This document shows, piece by piece, positions 23,374 through 35,522 of a DNA stretch of 64,000 bases; positions within the stretch are counted from its first letter, which is position 1; each line of letters begins with the position of its first letter. Location: the NCBI GenBank assembly GCA_021014945.1, contig MU266339.1:62001-126000 (forward strand). The letters run 5' to 3'. The translations under genes were made by a program, and so were the position numbers. Source of the stretch: Leucogyrophana mollusca. Lineage: Eukaryota > Basidiomycota > Agaricomycetes > Boletales. The notes below the pieces were generated by a model. That model made no database searches, was not told the DNA's origin, and worked only from the letters and a program-made list of their open reading frames with translations.

Positions 23374-23901
23374 ATGCCAATTACAGAATTAGCGTCTCTC
23401 GAGTTCATCCCCCCCTACAACTTGACCCACCCTCCCGTCGCCGCCATCTTCCGCACGCTAACCGCACAACAGGGATCGTGCTCCGGCTACCCACTGTTAT
23501 TCTTCACAAACGCCGACCCATCCTCTCCAAATGAGATATACCTCTTAACAGGGTGGCAAGACGAGGAAGCGCACTGGAAGTGGATCGCGGGGAAGGAGAA
23601 CCAGGACCTGCTGGTCGCGATCGTGCCATATTTGAAAGTTAGGGATATGGTGCATCTGACCTTTGATTTTGATAGTGTCCCGAGGGATGCTGAGAAGCTT
23701 TATTGTGAGGTGTATGAGGCGGTTGGAGAGAGTGAACTCCCGGTGCGAGAAGATGGCGTGGGATGGGAGGCTTCGGGGAAGGATATGAAAAACGGGAGTG
23801 ACACGGTCTATTATTTCAGTGCACGTCCTGTGGCGGCCAGTGACGTCAATACCCGCAAGGTCACTCTGAACCGCATAACAGTTCCAGAACCCTCCATATA
23901 A
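23374..23901 (+). CDS. Dimeric alpha/beta-barrel-like (ABM-type) hypothetical protein
   Basis: A single-exon gene of 175 aa. The ATG at 23374 (MPITELASLEFIPPYN) is the first in frame; the frame opens upstream without a Met. Two similar halves are seen. One contains an Ile-Tyr-Leu-Leu-Thr-Gly-Trp strand followed by a W-rich helix (EEAHWKWIAGKENQDLL). The pattern resembles antibiotic-biosynthesis-monooxygenase-like dimeric barrels, in which a strand leading into GW and a helix line the cavity. No catalytic residue is evident. Probably cytosolic, as there is no signal peptide. The fold call is a pattern-level inference. Confidence 0.75.
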   Translation: MPITELASLEFIPPYNLTHPPVAAIFRTLTAQQGSCSGYPLLFFTNADPSSPNEIYLLTGWQDEEAHWKWIAGKENQDLLVAIVPYLKVRDMVHLTFDFDSVPRDAEKLYCEVYEAVGESELPVREDGVGWEASGKDMKNGSDTVYYFSARPVAASDVNTRKVTLNRITVPEPSI

Positions 23902-24039
23902 TTTACCATATTTACGTCGATATGTATTTGTCCTGGCTGGAGATTGGAGAAAGTTGATTTCACACCAACATTACGTCGACGGGGTCGAGGAACGCGGTTC
24001 GCGTTGTAGATGAGTCCAAAACGGGTAGTTTTGACCGGC

Positions 24040-24071
24040 GTTGTTTGGCAAAAGCTTCTGATCCAAACAAC
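24040..24071. repeat. Dispersed hairpin repeat, copy 1
   Basis: Perfect 9-bp arms GTTGTTTGG / CCAAACAAC around a 14-nt loop. A CCAAAACGG lies upstream at 24016. Related copies are at 44865 and 51058. Confidence 0.75.
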
Positions 24072-24136
24072 CGCCTGGAAATAAACGAAAACCTGACCTG
24101 CAATACCCACTGTGCATACCCGCACACCCCCAGGCT

Positions 24137-26474
24137 ATGGATACCCTCCCATCAAAACCGCCGGGCTCCTCAAAAAGAGGCGCAGGTCCCTTGCGGCGCC
24201 ATCGACAAAGAATGAAAGAGCGCGCTATCAAGGAACGGGAGAGGAGGAGCAATGGTGCCCGAGAGAGCAGGTCCGATTCGCCCAAGGGATCTGACTCCCG
24301 ACCGCCAGAAAAGAGGGCACGAGTGGAGGGGAAAGGAAAGGCTAAGGAAAATATATTAGATTTGGAGCCCGGCGAGGTCCTAGCGGGTCCCAGCAAGACA
24401 TTCGAATCCAACGATGACTTTATACCATTCGCAACTGAAAGTGACGACGCTGCATCGGAGCCTGAGGAACTCCGGCGCGAGGATAGACTGCGCGGCAAAG
24501 AGCGGGCTCACGAACGAGAGTGGGATCGAGGGAAGGGCCGTTCACGGGGTGATGATAGGGAGCGAGATAGAGATAGAGATAATAGTCGAGGGGAGAAGCG
24601 AAAATATGACATGGTCTTTGACTTCGACGACAAGGACGACTCGTCGTATAGGCGCCAAAAACCGCCATCTGCATCGAGGAAGGCGCCTTGGGTCAGCGAT
24701 GTTGACTGGGATAGTTGCCACAACGTTGCCGAGATGTACGTCCACCCACTCTTCAGAACCGCCCCGGTATAATACTCGTATAGGCTCCATCAAGAAGTCA
24801 AAGCGTTCGTAAATTACATGTCGCCCACGTCGGTCGAGGACGAGATACGCAGTCTCATCGTGGACCTTGTATCGAAGGCGGTCCAAACTGCATTTCCTGA
24901 CGCTAGAGTGTCGCCTTTCGGCAGCTACGCTACCAAGCTATATCTTCCCAGCGGGTGCGTAAAATGATTCGAATCGCGTTTTTGGGGATATGCTCACGCT
25001 GAGGCTGCTGCGTTCAGTGATATCGATCTGGTGATCGACTCGGATTCTATGGCATACAGTAACAAAGTGACCGTTCTCCATGCACTCGCAAACACAATCA
25101 AACGCGCCCGCATAACCACCAAGGTCACTATCATTGCTAAAGCCAAAGTACCCATCATCAAATTCGTGACCTCCTTTGGCAGACTCAATGTCGACATCAG
25201 CGTCAACCAGGGAAATGGTATTGTTGCTGGTAAAATTGTCAACGGTTTTCTCAAGGACATGCGTGGTTGTGGATTCGCGCTGCGGAGCCTTGTCATCATT
25301 GCAAAGGCGTTTCTCAACCAGAGAGGTATGAACGAAGTATACACGGGCGGGTTGGGGAGCTATAGCATCGTTTGTCTGGCGGTCAGCTTTCTGCAGATGC
25401 ATCCAAAGATACGGAGAGGGGAGATCGATGCTGAGAAGAATCTCGGGGTATTGGTCATGGAGTTCTTTGAGCTCTACGGATGCTACTTCAACTACGAGGA
25501 GGTCGGGATCTCGGTGCGGAATGGAGGCACGTACTTCAGCAAAAGGCAGCGAGGGTGGTATGATTCGTTCAAGAGAAACTTGTTGTCGATCGAGGATCCA
25601 ACCGACCCTTGTGAGTACGCATTTTGTTTACTAGAGCGAGGGGACTGAATATCATCACTCTGTGTAGCGAATGACATATCGAAAGGCTCGTATGGCATTG
25701 GTAAGGTTCGGCAGACACTTGCTGGGGCACATGGAATCATGACGACAACTGCGTTTCTTCGCGCTGGGATGCTTAGCTCTCGTCGGGACGGCCGCTCATA
25801 CCCTTTGCGAAGGCATAATGACCCAGAGGATTTGAGCATCCTGTCGAGTATCTTGGGTGTCACGCAAGAGGTGAGTCGTATTCACGAAGTGAGGATTCCG
25901 AGCCATTGAAATTAAAACACGATAGACTATAAACAATCGACTCTTGCTACAGGAGGTTTATGATCAGAGATCGCTCCACCGGCTTTTGGGTGTAGTGCCA
26001 AAGGCAGCGGTCGTTCCCGCTATCGTCCCTATCGACGAGAATAAGAATGAGAATACTCATTCGCAGTCCACAAGAGGAGCCACTATCATAGAAAACGCGT
26101 GGAGCGAGGCGGACATGGAGCTCGAGTCCGGCGAAGAAAGACATACAAACGGCGTACACCGCGACGAGCAAGAGGGGGAGGAGACGGGCCGATATCACAT
26201 TGAGGAGAGACGACCTTCAAAGAGGCGAAAAGAGGGGTCGTGGAAAGATGAGCACCCGATGGTGTTCACGACGGACGATGAGGACGATGAACCACACGAG
26301 TATTCCGAAGACGAGGCGGAGTACCAGGCTTACGATATACGGGATAAACTGCTTGAAGACGACGAGTCAGACTCGAGTGAAAGGAAGAGCCGTATGAGCA
26401 GACGAAGGTCTTACTGGTTGTCGAAGGGAATAGGACCAGGGTTGGATGGCGATATCGATGATGAGAGCAGCTGA
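24137..26474 (+). CDS. trf4: Non-canonical poly(A) polymerase of TRAMP (TRF4/PAPD5 family)
   Basis: Five exons: 24137-24735, 24784-24954, 25018-25610, 25668-25870, 25926-26474; 704 aa. The enzyme adds short oligo(A) tails to aberrant nuclear RNAs so that the exosome degrades them, usually with an AIR zinc-knuckle protein and MTR4. The nucleotidyltransferase core is clear: LHQEVKAFVNYMSPT, then GSYATKLYLPSGDIDLV with the catalytic Asp pair. It is followed by the central domain with VDISVNQGNG, and the PAP-associated domain with GGLGSYSIVCLAVSFLQMHP. The N-terminal 190 residues are Arg/Lys/Glu/Asp-rich and contain RD/RE dipeptide runs. The C-terminal 180 residues are acidic and disordered. Confidence 0.95.
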
Positions 26475-26926
26475 TGGTCATCTGTATTATTTTTACACTT
26501 GAGTAGTATAATCCTCGCGAACATCGGCTTGCAGGTCCCCGCGAGAGCCAAAATTTACCGTGCTGTCATGGGCGGAGGTGAAACGAAATTTGGGGTTCAT
26601 AGCTTCACACCGAGGAACAACGGTTGCCAACCAACGTTAACGTTCTGTGCAATTTCTCAGTCGATCTGCTCAGTTCTTTGTCTTTTCTCGACTCTAGCTA
26701 TACCTTTTTTTCATTATCTTTGGCGCGACCTGTACGTTGTGTTGCTAGCATCGTTTATTGACAAGCTGAATCCGATCAAGAAACCTTTCAAGGCCAGGTT
26801 CCCATCCTCTCATTCCTTCCTCTGTTCCTCTTTCACGTTTCAATCTCTCACCCTGGCTGGTCAATATCTTCACTCGCAGGTCGTTTGGTAGTTTTCTTTC
26901 GCTAATCAATCGCTCTGGTCGCTATA

Positions 26927-29487
26927 ATGTTAGCCTAACCTTGACCGCATGCTACATTCTGCTAACCCTCAATTACTTTAGGGCGACTTCCAGAGCGCAA
27001 GCTCCACCAGTAAATCTGAAGGAGCGTATAGCAGCTTTACAGCAACGAAATGTCTCCCCAGGCCAGTCTCAGAATTCTCAAATGGCCAACAAGTCGCTCC
27101 CTCCAGTGGGCGGTCTTCGTGACAAAATAGCGAAGTTCGAACAAAAGGGAGGCGTGCCTGTTCCTCGTGGTAGTTTTGGAATGGGTGCACCTCAGCTAGC
27201 AGAGAACGCACCGGCGAAGAAGAGAGGAGAGCTGTATGGGAATCGTATACAAGGTCTTGGACGGCCGTCAGTGAGTCGGTCTGGTTCGCCAATGCCCCCG
27301 TCGGACTCCGAGTCGTCGCCGTCACCGCGAAAACGGTGTGTATCATCGGGTGCTGCACTTTCAGATGGGCCATTACGCGCTGCGGGAGACGAGCCGGTCC
27401 CTCCACTTCCGTCTACCCTGTCATTCGCGTCCCCCCGTCGTAACTCGCTTGCTGTTGATTTTGGCGCCGGGAGGCGTGTCGTCAGTTCTAGTGGCGCCCT
27501 CGGACGAGACCTCGACGAGTCTGAATCCCTCTCATCGTCGCCTACTGCTGACCGCGATGCAGCTTGCGATTTGGCTGAGTCATCGGCGGAATCCTTGGGA
27601 CACATTGACGGAAGCTCTGCCATCCTCGCAGATGATCAAGAATCTCCAGCAACGAACTCATCTGTTCTCGAAACCGCAACTGCACCTTCACAAGATGAGC
27701 CGGCGACGTCAATCACTTTCCCATCCACCGAAAGCCCCCCGGACAACGAAGCTGTGACCAGGACGCCAGTCAGTTCAGCTCAACCTTTGGAATCTCTCGT
27801 CTCTGAAGTGGCCGAAATCAAGGACGAAGAGTCTTCTTCGGTGATCCCCAATGCAGTTTCAGTTGAAGCCTCAGAGGCCCTCTCTACCGCGGAGAGCGCA
27901 GTGACAAGACAGTCCCCCGTCTTGGAGGATGAACAGACCGAACCTGCCACCTCAGACATGCCGTCTCCCTCCCTCAGCGCTCCTTCGTCAGTCACACCCT
28001 CGGATTTCGACAACGGAGCTGGTTTCGACACGCCATTGACCCCCCTCACACCCGTAGACGAAGGTGCTACCACCCACGTAGCTGAACGCCCATCTGCTTC
28101 CTTATCCCATCCCGTCATATCTGTCGTCGTGTCACCTTCAGATGAGCGTCGCCCTGTCTACACTACCACACAGACCTCGAAAAACGTCCAGCCTACAGCT
28201 GCTGATAACGTCGAGCCGGAGGTCAGACAAGGCAACGTGACGAAACGTTCGTTCACTGCTGTGGTACACCGCAAAGTAACAGAGACCCCTGCAGCCACCA
28301 TCCCCGCTTCGAGTCTTGTGCCTGTGACACCGCAGATCTCGCGGATTAGGCGCTCGGCGAAGGGTACTGTCATTGAGCCCCCACCGAGTCCGGGGTATGG
28401 TGAACTGGCTGCACTTCTTGAAGAGGCTGCGTTGCTCGAAATGAGGCTAACGGAAGGGAATGGGAGTACTGAGTTTCGCAACGGAAGTTTAAAGGGAGGG
28501 GACGGGAGTGCAGAGCTACGTAGCTGGGGTCTGTCGTCCGAGGAGCCCTCTCCCATAGACCCTCAGCCCCCCAAGACACCAACAAACGCCTCCTTTAGAC
28601 CGGAATTGCGCAACGACTCGGCGTCAACTCTCACGAGCCAGACCCGAACGCAGTCCATCGACAGCCGGTCGCTCTCAGATCGCTCCATCTCCATACCCTC
28701 CATCCGAGAGCCGACAATCGACGGTGATATCCCGGAGGAAGACGAAGGAGGGATGGGCACTACTCATTCGCCGAAATCGCCACTGCCAAAGTACCTTTCT
28801 GGTTTCCGCCGCCTCGCAAGTTCGTCCAGCTCACGTCGCTCGTCGAGTTATATGCCTGGGGCGTACCCGCGTGACAGTATCTCAGTATCTTCAGAGGATT
28901 CGGCACCTGTTCGTACACCGTCGGACAGTGGTTCGGATGCAGCTGGTGGTCCGGGGAATGGCGTTGCATGGCCATCTGTATCGCCAAAGAAGAGTGGCAT
29001 GGGTAGGTCGAGCTCTTTTGCGGATAAGCTATTCCACCGGGGAAGGACGAAGTCGAACGTGAGCACCGCAGAGACAGGTGAGTGTATCTCGAGCGTTGTT
29101 GCGAAATTCTGATCTAGACACCTCATAGATCGCGGCTCGATCCATGAGTCCCCGTCGAGGTCGTATACACTCTCCACCTCCTCGAATTCATCGCTTTCCA
29201 AACGCCCCCAAGCACGTTCTCCAACTGAGACTCCGGGCGTGCGTCCCAACTCCTGGGTGCATCCAAGAGATTCCTTGTCGAGCATCTCTCCACCAGGAAG
29301 TTTGTTTGACAAAGACATCTTCGACGCCTTCCCCTCAGTCCCACAGACCGTACCACCCGCTCCTCCGCACTCGCACTCACACTCGCACTTATCTCCTGAT
29401 GACTATCCTGGGGGTGCAGTTGGACGCGCGTCTACATTGCCTGTGAAAGGCAGGAAACAAGTAGCCCAGCGCCTCTCGATGGTTTAG
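26927..29487 (+). CDS. Large disordered Ser/Pro-rich protein with start codon split by an intron
   Basis: Exons 26927-26928, 26982-29077 and 29129-29487; 818 aa. The conserved-looking start APPVNLKERIAALQQR lies directly after a splice acceptor, and no in-frame ATG precedes it. Joining the AT before a GTTAGC donor (26929) to the G after the acceptor (26981) creates the ATG, so the protein begins MATSRAQAPPVNL. A second short motif is GLRDKIAKFEQKGGVPVPRG near residues 50-70, followed by KKRGELYGNRI. The rest is low-complexity Ser/Pro/Glu/Thr sequence with repeated TPLTP- and SP-type sites. A His/Ser repeat lies near the end and a basic SFADKLFHRGRTKS segment near residue 685. I do not recognise the family; a cytoskeletal or signalling scaffold is only a guess. 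Confidence 0.8.
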
Positions 29488-29833
29488 TTTTTCGGTGTTG
29501 CTCATTATACATAGCAGGGCAGGATCCGGAGTGGAATGAAGCAGTGATAGCTAGACTATTGGCATTGTCTCGTTCTGTCTATCTTCTTGTTATCTTCGTT
29601 TTCGATCGCGCAGTCTACATAGTACATATCATTTGCTTTCACCGGCGTTCCTCATAATTCAAAGCAATAGTACTGATTTCGATTGGTTTCCTGCGGCGTA
29701 CTCTGATATATGAAGCACTCAGCCTTGGATCAGCGTTAGAACCGACTGTAATCTTTCAGTACTTACATCACAATCACCTCCTCAGCTTTCCCCACGACCT
29801 CTGAACCGGCACCGTTACAGCACTTCCAGCAAA

Positions 29834-30599
29834 ATGGCCTCAGTACTTATACAGACGAACATGGGCGACATCGAGCTGGAGCTCTACTGGGACCATGCAC
29901 CAATAGTGAGCTGCTCTGCTCGCCCAGTCCTGTCCGTCAAGCTGATGCGGCGCAGACATGTAAAAACTTCACGACGCTTGTAAGTTCAAAGTATTACAAC
30001 AACATCATCTTTCACCGGATAATAGCAGTACGTGCGATCCGTGTTGCATGTCGGCGAAAGCTAAGGGGGAATCACACTTCGTTGCGTAGGACTTTATGAT
30101 TCAAACTGGATCCCCGGACGGGTCAGGACGAGGTGGTCGAAGTATGTGGGGAGACATGAATTTGTAAATTCCATTTGATAGCTATTTTCTCTCCTGCAGC
30201 TCTCTGATGCAAGATTGAACATTCAGCGACGACGAGATTCATCCTGAGTTGCGGTTCACAGGGGCCGGCATCCTTGCGATGGCGAACTCTGGTCCTAACA
30301 CGAACAGTGAGCCCCTTCTGCTGCCCAGCCTTGTCCACACTCTGAACAACCCCCGGGGACAGGATCTCAATTTTTCATAACCCTCGCACCAACGCCATAT
30401 CTTGATAACAAACACACGATATTTGGACGCGTGCGGAGTGGGATGGGAGTGGTAAAACGGCTAGGCGCGGTCGCAACGGACGCGCAGGATAAGTACGTCC
30501 GTCAGGTGCTCTTAAATCAGTCGTCTCAGGCATTAACATGCCGCTTTTCCTCCAAGGCCGAAAGAAGACATAAGGATTCGAGAGGCAAAGCTTATCTGA
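29834..30599 (+). CDS. PPIL1-type cyclophilin (spliceosomal peptidyl-prolyl cis-trans isomerase)
   Basis: Six exons: 29834-29905, 29956-30027, 30090-30163, 30227-30306, 30363-30492, 30557-30599; 156 aa, the usual size for PPIL1/Cyp1. The single cyclophilin domain starts [19 protein letters not shown]. It has the catalytic-site blocks [31 protein letters not shown] and HTIFGRV, and ends [15 protein letters not shown]. Members act in the spliceosome on the SNW1/Prp45 arm. The usual TNGSQFF is TNRSQFF here, at the exon 4/5 junction. The junction is the only one that keeps the frame. Confidence 0.93.
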
Positions 30600-31692
30600 C
30601 CTGCTCTTATGCTAGTTGTGTACTTTTGTCGGTAATATATTCACCAGTATCGTTCTTCACCAGCCGAAGAGCCATCTGCGCATAACAGAAATCGAACCGT
30701 CCGCGTCAGGAAACACCAAAGCTACTCGACTGCTATTTTGACAGAGATCAAACCACACTGCTTATGCAAGGGTTGCCGTCAAATCTCGAAATGGCCTTCA
30801 AGAGCGTATGGTCGTGGATGACCTGCAACCCAGCCATGTTCAATCTCTACTGAAGGCTCGCCTCTACTCGTTGTCGCATAAGGAGGGTGGGATCGTCTGC
30901 TAGAACTGCTGCACCTCAAGTTTGGACCCCTATGTTACTCTACGATTCTGTTGAGCCATCTCAGCTATCCGATTCATTCACTCAAGCGAGGTATGCTCTC
31001 TGGGGGAATCCTCATGCAAGCGATAACGAACACTAAGGCCACCTCACAAACCGCCCTAACTAGTCTCGCGTCCGTTCTGGTGTCAATTATACACCAGATA
31101 TCGCTTCATATTTGACAACAATAATCCCCCCCCCCCCGCTGATCTTACTTCCGATTACATATCGCTCAGAATGCCCTGGCATCTTGTTGTGGAATCGCGC
31201 ATCATAGAACCAGTTTAGGTTGAGGCCAGCCCAATAATCAGGGTGCGGGTGGTATGTATGGGTAAGGTGATACCCTGTCACCCAAATATCGTCATACCGC
31301 ACTCAGCCTCCGCGAAGAAGATACGTTTCTTCATCGCTGGGTGTGTCATGTGTCATGGACACGAGGGACCGCACTTTCTCGGGATCATTCCTCACAGGCA
31401 GGCAGGGTGATCCCTTCCAGTCCACTTTTATGAGGCTTTGGAGCGATTATAGGCGAGTTTACCATGGACACAGGTTACAGTTGATGTCAGCATACATGGT
31501 CAAATACCAGTTGGCTCGTTGTGCCAGGTCTGGCAACTTCCATAGCCATGACGAGGGCGGGATACACGCTCTTGCACAATATACTGTCTTCGAGAGGCGG
31601 GTGGGTTATGATATGCGCCAGCACTTGGGTAGTATAGATGTTATATACACATCAGCTACCGAAGTCAACCGCAAACCCAAGAGCCACTGACC
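30600..31692. other. Gene-free stretch with a poly(C) run
   Basis: About 1.1 kb between two tail-to-tail genes. It contains twelve consecutive C at 31126-31137. ORFs here are short, lack domains or lack an ATG. Nothing else was seen. Confidence 0.55.
31126..31137. repeat. Poly(C) homopolymer, 12 nt
   Basis: Twel uninterrupted run of twelve C in gene-free DNA. Confidence 0.9.
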
Positions 31693-33222
31693 TCAACCTT
31701 CATCGCACCGACACTCTTCCTCAGTGCAGTTTTCGCACAGGGGCCCATCACAGCGCGAGCACTCAGCCGATCCTAAGCACCCCTTGCACAAATTGGAATC
31801 GCACGCCCCACAAGGGACTGGTCTTTTCCCCTCGCATATCTCGCAATATTTCTCACCACAACCCTCGCACCTGGTGGAAAGGTCGGCGCCGGCGTCGGAT
31901 GTGCCTTCTTCCTCGATACAGTCGAGGCATAGTCTGGGTCTCATACACTCCGTGCAGCTGTCGATGTAATCGCAGGTTTCATAGCAATACGTTTTGAGGC
32001 AGCGTGGACACACTGCGAGGGAACTTTTACTTGCTGTGTTGGCGCACTCGTCGCAAGCCCATGTACCTTCACAAACGCAACTGACCCCGTTTTGAGGCGA
32101 ACAATCGCTGCAAACCACATCCTGGCGGAACGAAATGTGGGACCAGCAATATAAGATGTGACATTCCGTCCCCCGTGGAGATCCGTTGATCGTGCAGGTA
32201 CGACAGGGAGTGGGTTTTGGGAGATGTACGCGTGCTGTGGTGAATGGGCTGTAGTAAAGTGAAGCATCGGTGGAATCTGGCATTTCCAGCGGTCGGCCAG
32301 CGCACCAGTCCAGCTCAGATGAGCAGTACCAGTATTCGCACTGGGGGCATTGCGCTAATTTCGCAAAATAGCCCATTCCGTCTATGCATGGATGACAGCA
32401 CCATAATTCGTGGTGCGTCGAGCACCGTTCAAAGGGGATTATTTTTGATCCTTGGCAATCGTCGTTCTCGCAGGCGACAGTTGAGCAGATGCTACACGAA
32501 ATCAGCCTATAAGAACAGACTGGGCAGATGTTGGTGTCTAGCTTTGAGTCTTGGTTCTCAATGAGACCTGGCTCGATGAGGCCACACTTTAGAAGGCGCT
32601 CATAATACGCCTAACACATAACTCAGTCATGCACTCACGACACTGCAAACATCGATCAGTTACTCACCTGGATATTCGATTGTTTTTTGGCCGTTATCGC
32701 CACGTCGTCGGCTACTTGGAGATTCCGTAGAATAAAATCTCTGAATTTATTGAGAAGTGGGGTGATTTCCACAGGTATAGGAACTTGATTCTTTTCTCCG
32801 CCAAGTTCATGCACTTGCTGCGTATCAAGGTTGACAACGAGGTATCCGCGGTATACGCCATCGCTCGGCGGGTCTTCCATCCTCGAGACTTCCAACATGA
32901 TAATCCATGCACCGTTTTTGTACCAAACTAAATCAACAGGCGACACCTTGAGCGGGACCAGGAAAGACAGACGGAGACGCTGAATGATGCACTCCGCGAT
33001 TTCCCAAGCCATACGTTGCATCGGATGGAGCGGCATGCGCGGATAAAGTGCACCGCTCAAGTTGGAGAGACTCAAAAATCCATCCCAATCCATGCGCATC
33101 GTGAGATCAACGAACAACGGTGCAGAAAGAAGAAGTAAGGCTGAGTGCCACTGAGAGATGCTCACCAAAATTGCTATGAACCATACAAAAACGCGTAAAG
33201 GTCGTGGTCGGCCATGGTGCAT
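31693..33222 (-). CDS. Cys-rich protein with many CxxC pairs, possible multi-zinc protein
   Basis: The last exon (31693-32610, 306 codons with stop) joins an upstream exon ending at 32668 (intron 32611-32667). Starting at the ATG at 33222 gives about 490 aa. The first 180 residues look like a globular domain (SLSNLSGALYPRMPLHPMQR, AWEIAECIIQRLRLSFLVP, GVYRGYLVVNLDTQQVHEL). The rest holds more than fifteen CxxC pairs (CPVCSYRL, CSICSTVAC, CPQCEYWYC, CRTC, CSDC, CDEC, CPRC, CTEC, CEGCGEKYCEIC, CGACDSNLC, CSRCDGPLCENC), a spacing typical of tandem zinc ribbons or B-box-like fingers. No named domain is recognised. The N-terminus is uncertain: the hydrophobic stretch after 33222 may be translated intron, and the real start may be the ATG at 33215 with a spliced intron, or 33093. 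Confidence 0.7.
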
Positions 33223-33468
33223 ACTAAACTTGGACAAGCGTCAGGCTGACCCCCGGGGGCTGTTTACAAATCAGAGTTCCATTACAGTAGGACAACACCA
33301 CTAAAGCTACAAAAATGCCTAAATACAAAGCAATATTAGAGTGAGGAAGCGATATGGTTGGATGGGCGTGAATATGAAAGTTCTGCGGGACAACATCGTG
33401 GGTGCACATCTACAGAGGTTGGAGTGGGGGGGTCATCCAATAGTCGTAACTGTCCTCGAGAAACGTCA

Positions 33469-34566
33469 TCACAGGGCCGTTGCGCTCGACGTAAATTGCG
33501 GCTCCGGGGAGTGGGCACGGGATGAAGTAGATGGTGCGCTTGTAGGACGGGGAGCGTATCGGGGAAGCGACTCGAGAGGCTTCGAGATCAGGAAACCTGG
33601 TAATCGAGACGGATAAGCATCATGTTGATGTCAGGGGGAGCTCGACATGGATACTAACCTTTCAGTCCAGCTGCTTTCTCTCCCTGTCTACCGAAACCAT
33701 ATCCAGCCTTGCCGCTGTTTGACCTGGCGGCACCGAACTCAGCGAGATCCCTAGTCTTCTCGGCATACACAGAGGACGTGAAGGATGGTGCAGAGGCAGA
33801 GCTGGAGGAGGCTGCGCGGTTGAGGTTCACGGTAGCCGGCATGTGCGTCGTGGGGAGCACGCCCTTGGACTCATCACGCCATGCGGTGATCGAGCGTCTG
33901 CTCTTGGCAGATTCGCGGAAGATGAGGCCGAGGAGCATGTTGAGGCAACCGAGCGAGAAAAGGAAGAATGCAGCCACCAGGGTGAAGTCATCCACATGTT
34001 GGGAGAGGACGGAAGCTCCGATGCTGGGGTGCAAGTGATTAATACTTGTGAAAGAAGGGTCGGGAGAGACAAACACTCACAGTCCTTGGAAGATACCAAG
34101 AGCACCGAGACCAAATGAGGGGCCCAGCACAGGGAAGAAGCGGTCGAAGAAAGCGGCGGGCCAGCCAACTTCCGACAAAATGAGAACGATAACTTGGAAA
34201 ATGACAAAGAGGCGGTTGACAATCGCCCAGAAGACGCCACCGATTTGATTGGGGACCGTGCTGTTCCTAATTCCAGGTATTAGCGGGCGCGACCGAGTGG
34301 CACAATAAAACTCACTCGATGTAGTCACAATTAACCAAGTCATCAGCGGTTATTGTGCCGTTCTGTTTGGCAGCATCGAAGTAGTTTACTGCTTCGATAT
34401 CTTTGACCATAACAAATATGCTGCTGGCGAAAACCAATATAAGGGAGACGATGCTCAGGAAGCGGACCGCATTAAGGCCAAAGAAGATATCTGTAAAGAG
34501 TACATGAGAATGAACTTTCCAAGGAAAAAGAAAAGGCAACCACTGACAAGCACGGAAGGCAGCCAT
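33469..34566 (-). CDS. DUF7598-type four-helix membrane protein
   Basis: Five exons: 34548-34566, 34316-34490, 34081-34266, 33659-34023, 33469-33596; 290 aa. Four predicted membrane segments are seen: FFGLNAVRFLSIVSLILVF, GGVFWAIVNRLFVIFQVIVL, the GLGALGIFQGL-IGASVL region, and FTLVAAFFLFSLGCLNMLLG. The arrangement and the phrases STVPNQIGGVFWAIVNR and LGLIFRESAKSRRSITAW match the fungal DUF7598 family as I remember it; its function is unknown. A Ser/Ala-rich cytosolic tail of about 110 residues follows the last helix. The first donor (GTCAGT) was chosen because it gives MAAFRAYIFFGLNAVR, the conserved start. A minus-strand TATATAAG near 34763-34770 is a possible distal promoter element. Confidence 0.85.
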
Positions 34567-35522
34567 TGCGATGTAAGGTGCGAGGGCGAGAAGTTAAGAC
34601 TGTAGATGTTTTGTGGATTAAATGAGCGCAGCTGCACGAGTGTCTTGATGGAATGAACGATAAGGTGTCCCAGCACCGGAGAGAGAGACCTGTAGAGGAC
34701 TGAAAGGAAAAGAAAGGAAACGAGGCGGGGAATGAGATACATCTTTTCGGTCAAAGCACTTGGCTTATATAGTTATCACCAACGCGAGGACCCATTGACC
34801 TCCGAGTTTTATTGTTCTCCCTGAGAGAATGAAGGACTTTGTACACAAAAGGATGCGAAGACAATGGACTCATCGCATCACGTAATCAGTCCCGATCGAA
34901 GTAGCGGGACCAAACCGCCGCTGAGTTTGAACTTCAACAAGGACCTCATTGTCACGTATGCCGCCCGCGTTGGCAGAGCGTTGTTAGGACTAGTATCGCT
35001 CCCATCGTATCTAGCAGCAACTGTCGCTGCCATCTGGCTTGTACTCGATGTCGCTTGCGGACTTAAGAGCACTCGGAAACAAATTGGGGTAACAAAGATA
35101 ATATAGGCAAAGGACCATATGGTATGTGCAGTAGAGGGCGAGTCCATCACTCGATCCAATAACAATATACTATGGTGTAAAATGAGTCGGAAAAACTAGT
35201 AGTTTCAAATGAGAGGCGCGGACTTTTCGTGTTGATGCAATCAATAAACCCAGTGCAGTCGAGAGAACCCATAAAGTGATTACCAGGAACCCGAACGACG
35301 ATTAGGAAATGCAGTGTCCAGTAGTGAGGATGCGTTGAGGAGACAATGTGAAATAATGCAACGTATGATCAGGAAGGACGTGAAAGCGTTATGGTACGGA
35401 ACCACGTCATTGCAAGCCCAAGCGTGATCAAGACACTGGTGTTGACCAGTGCTTCCAGTGCAGAGCCCGGTCCTAGTGAAGACAACGCACTCTACGTTCT
35501 GGAAAGTACATCCCTACAATCA
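34567..35522. other. Gene-free stretch (955 bp)
   Basis: Holds the promoter of the DUF7598 gene and the 3' side of the next minus-strand gene. An 80-codon ORF with an ATG at 34864 has one hydrophobic segment but no other support. Confidence 0.5.

Noticed and set aside
34864..35106. 80-codon ORF with one hydrophobic segment
   Set aside because: It has an ATG, but an equally long antisense ORF overlaps it. No homology is recognised and its position in a promoter region makes chance likely.
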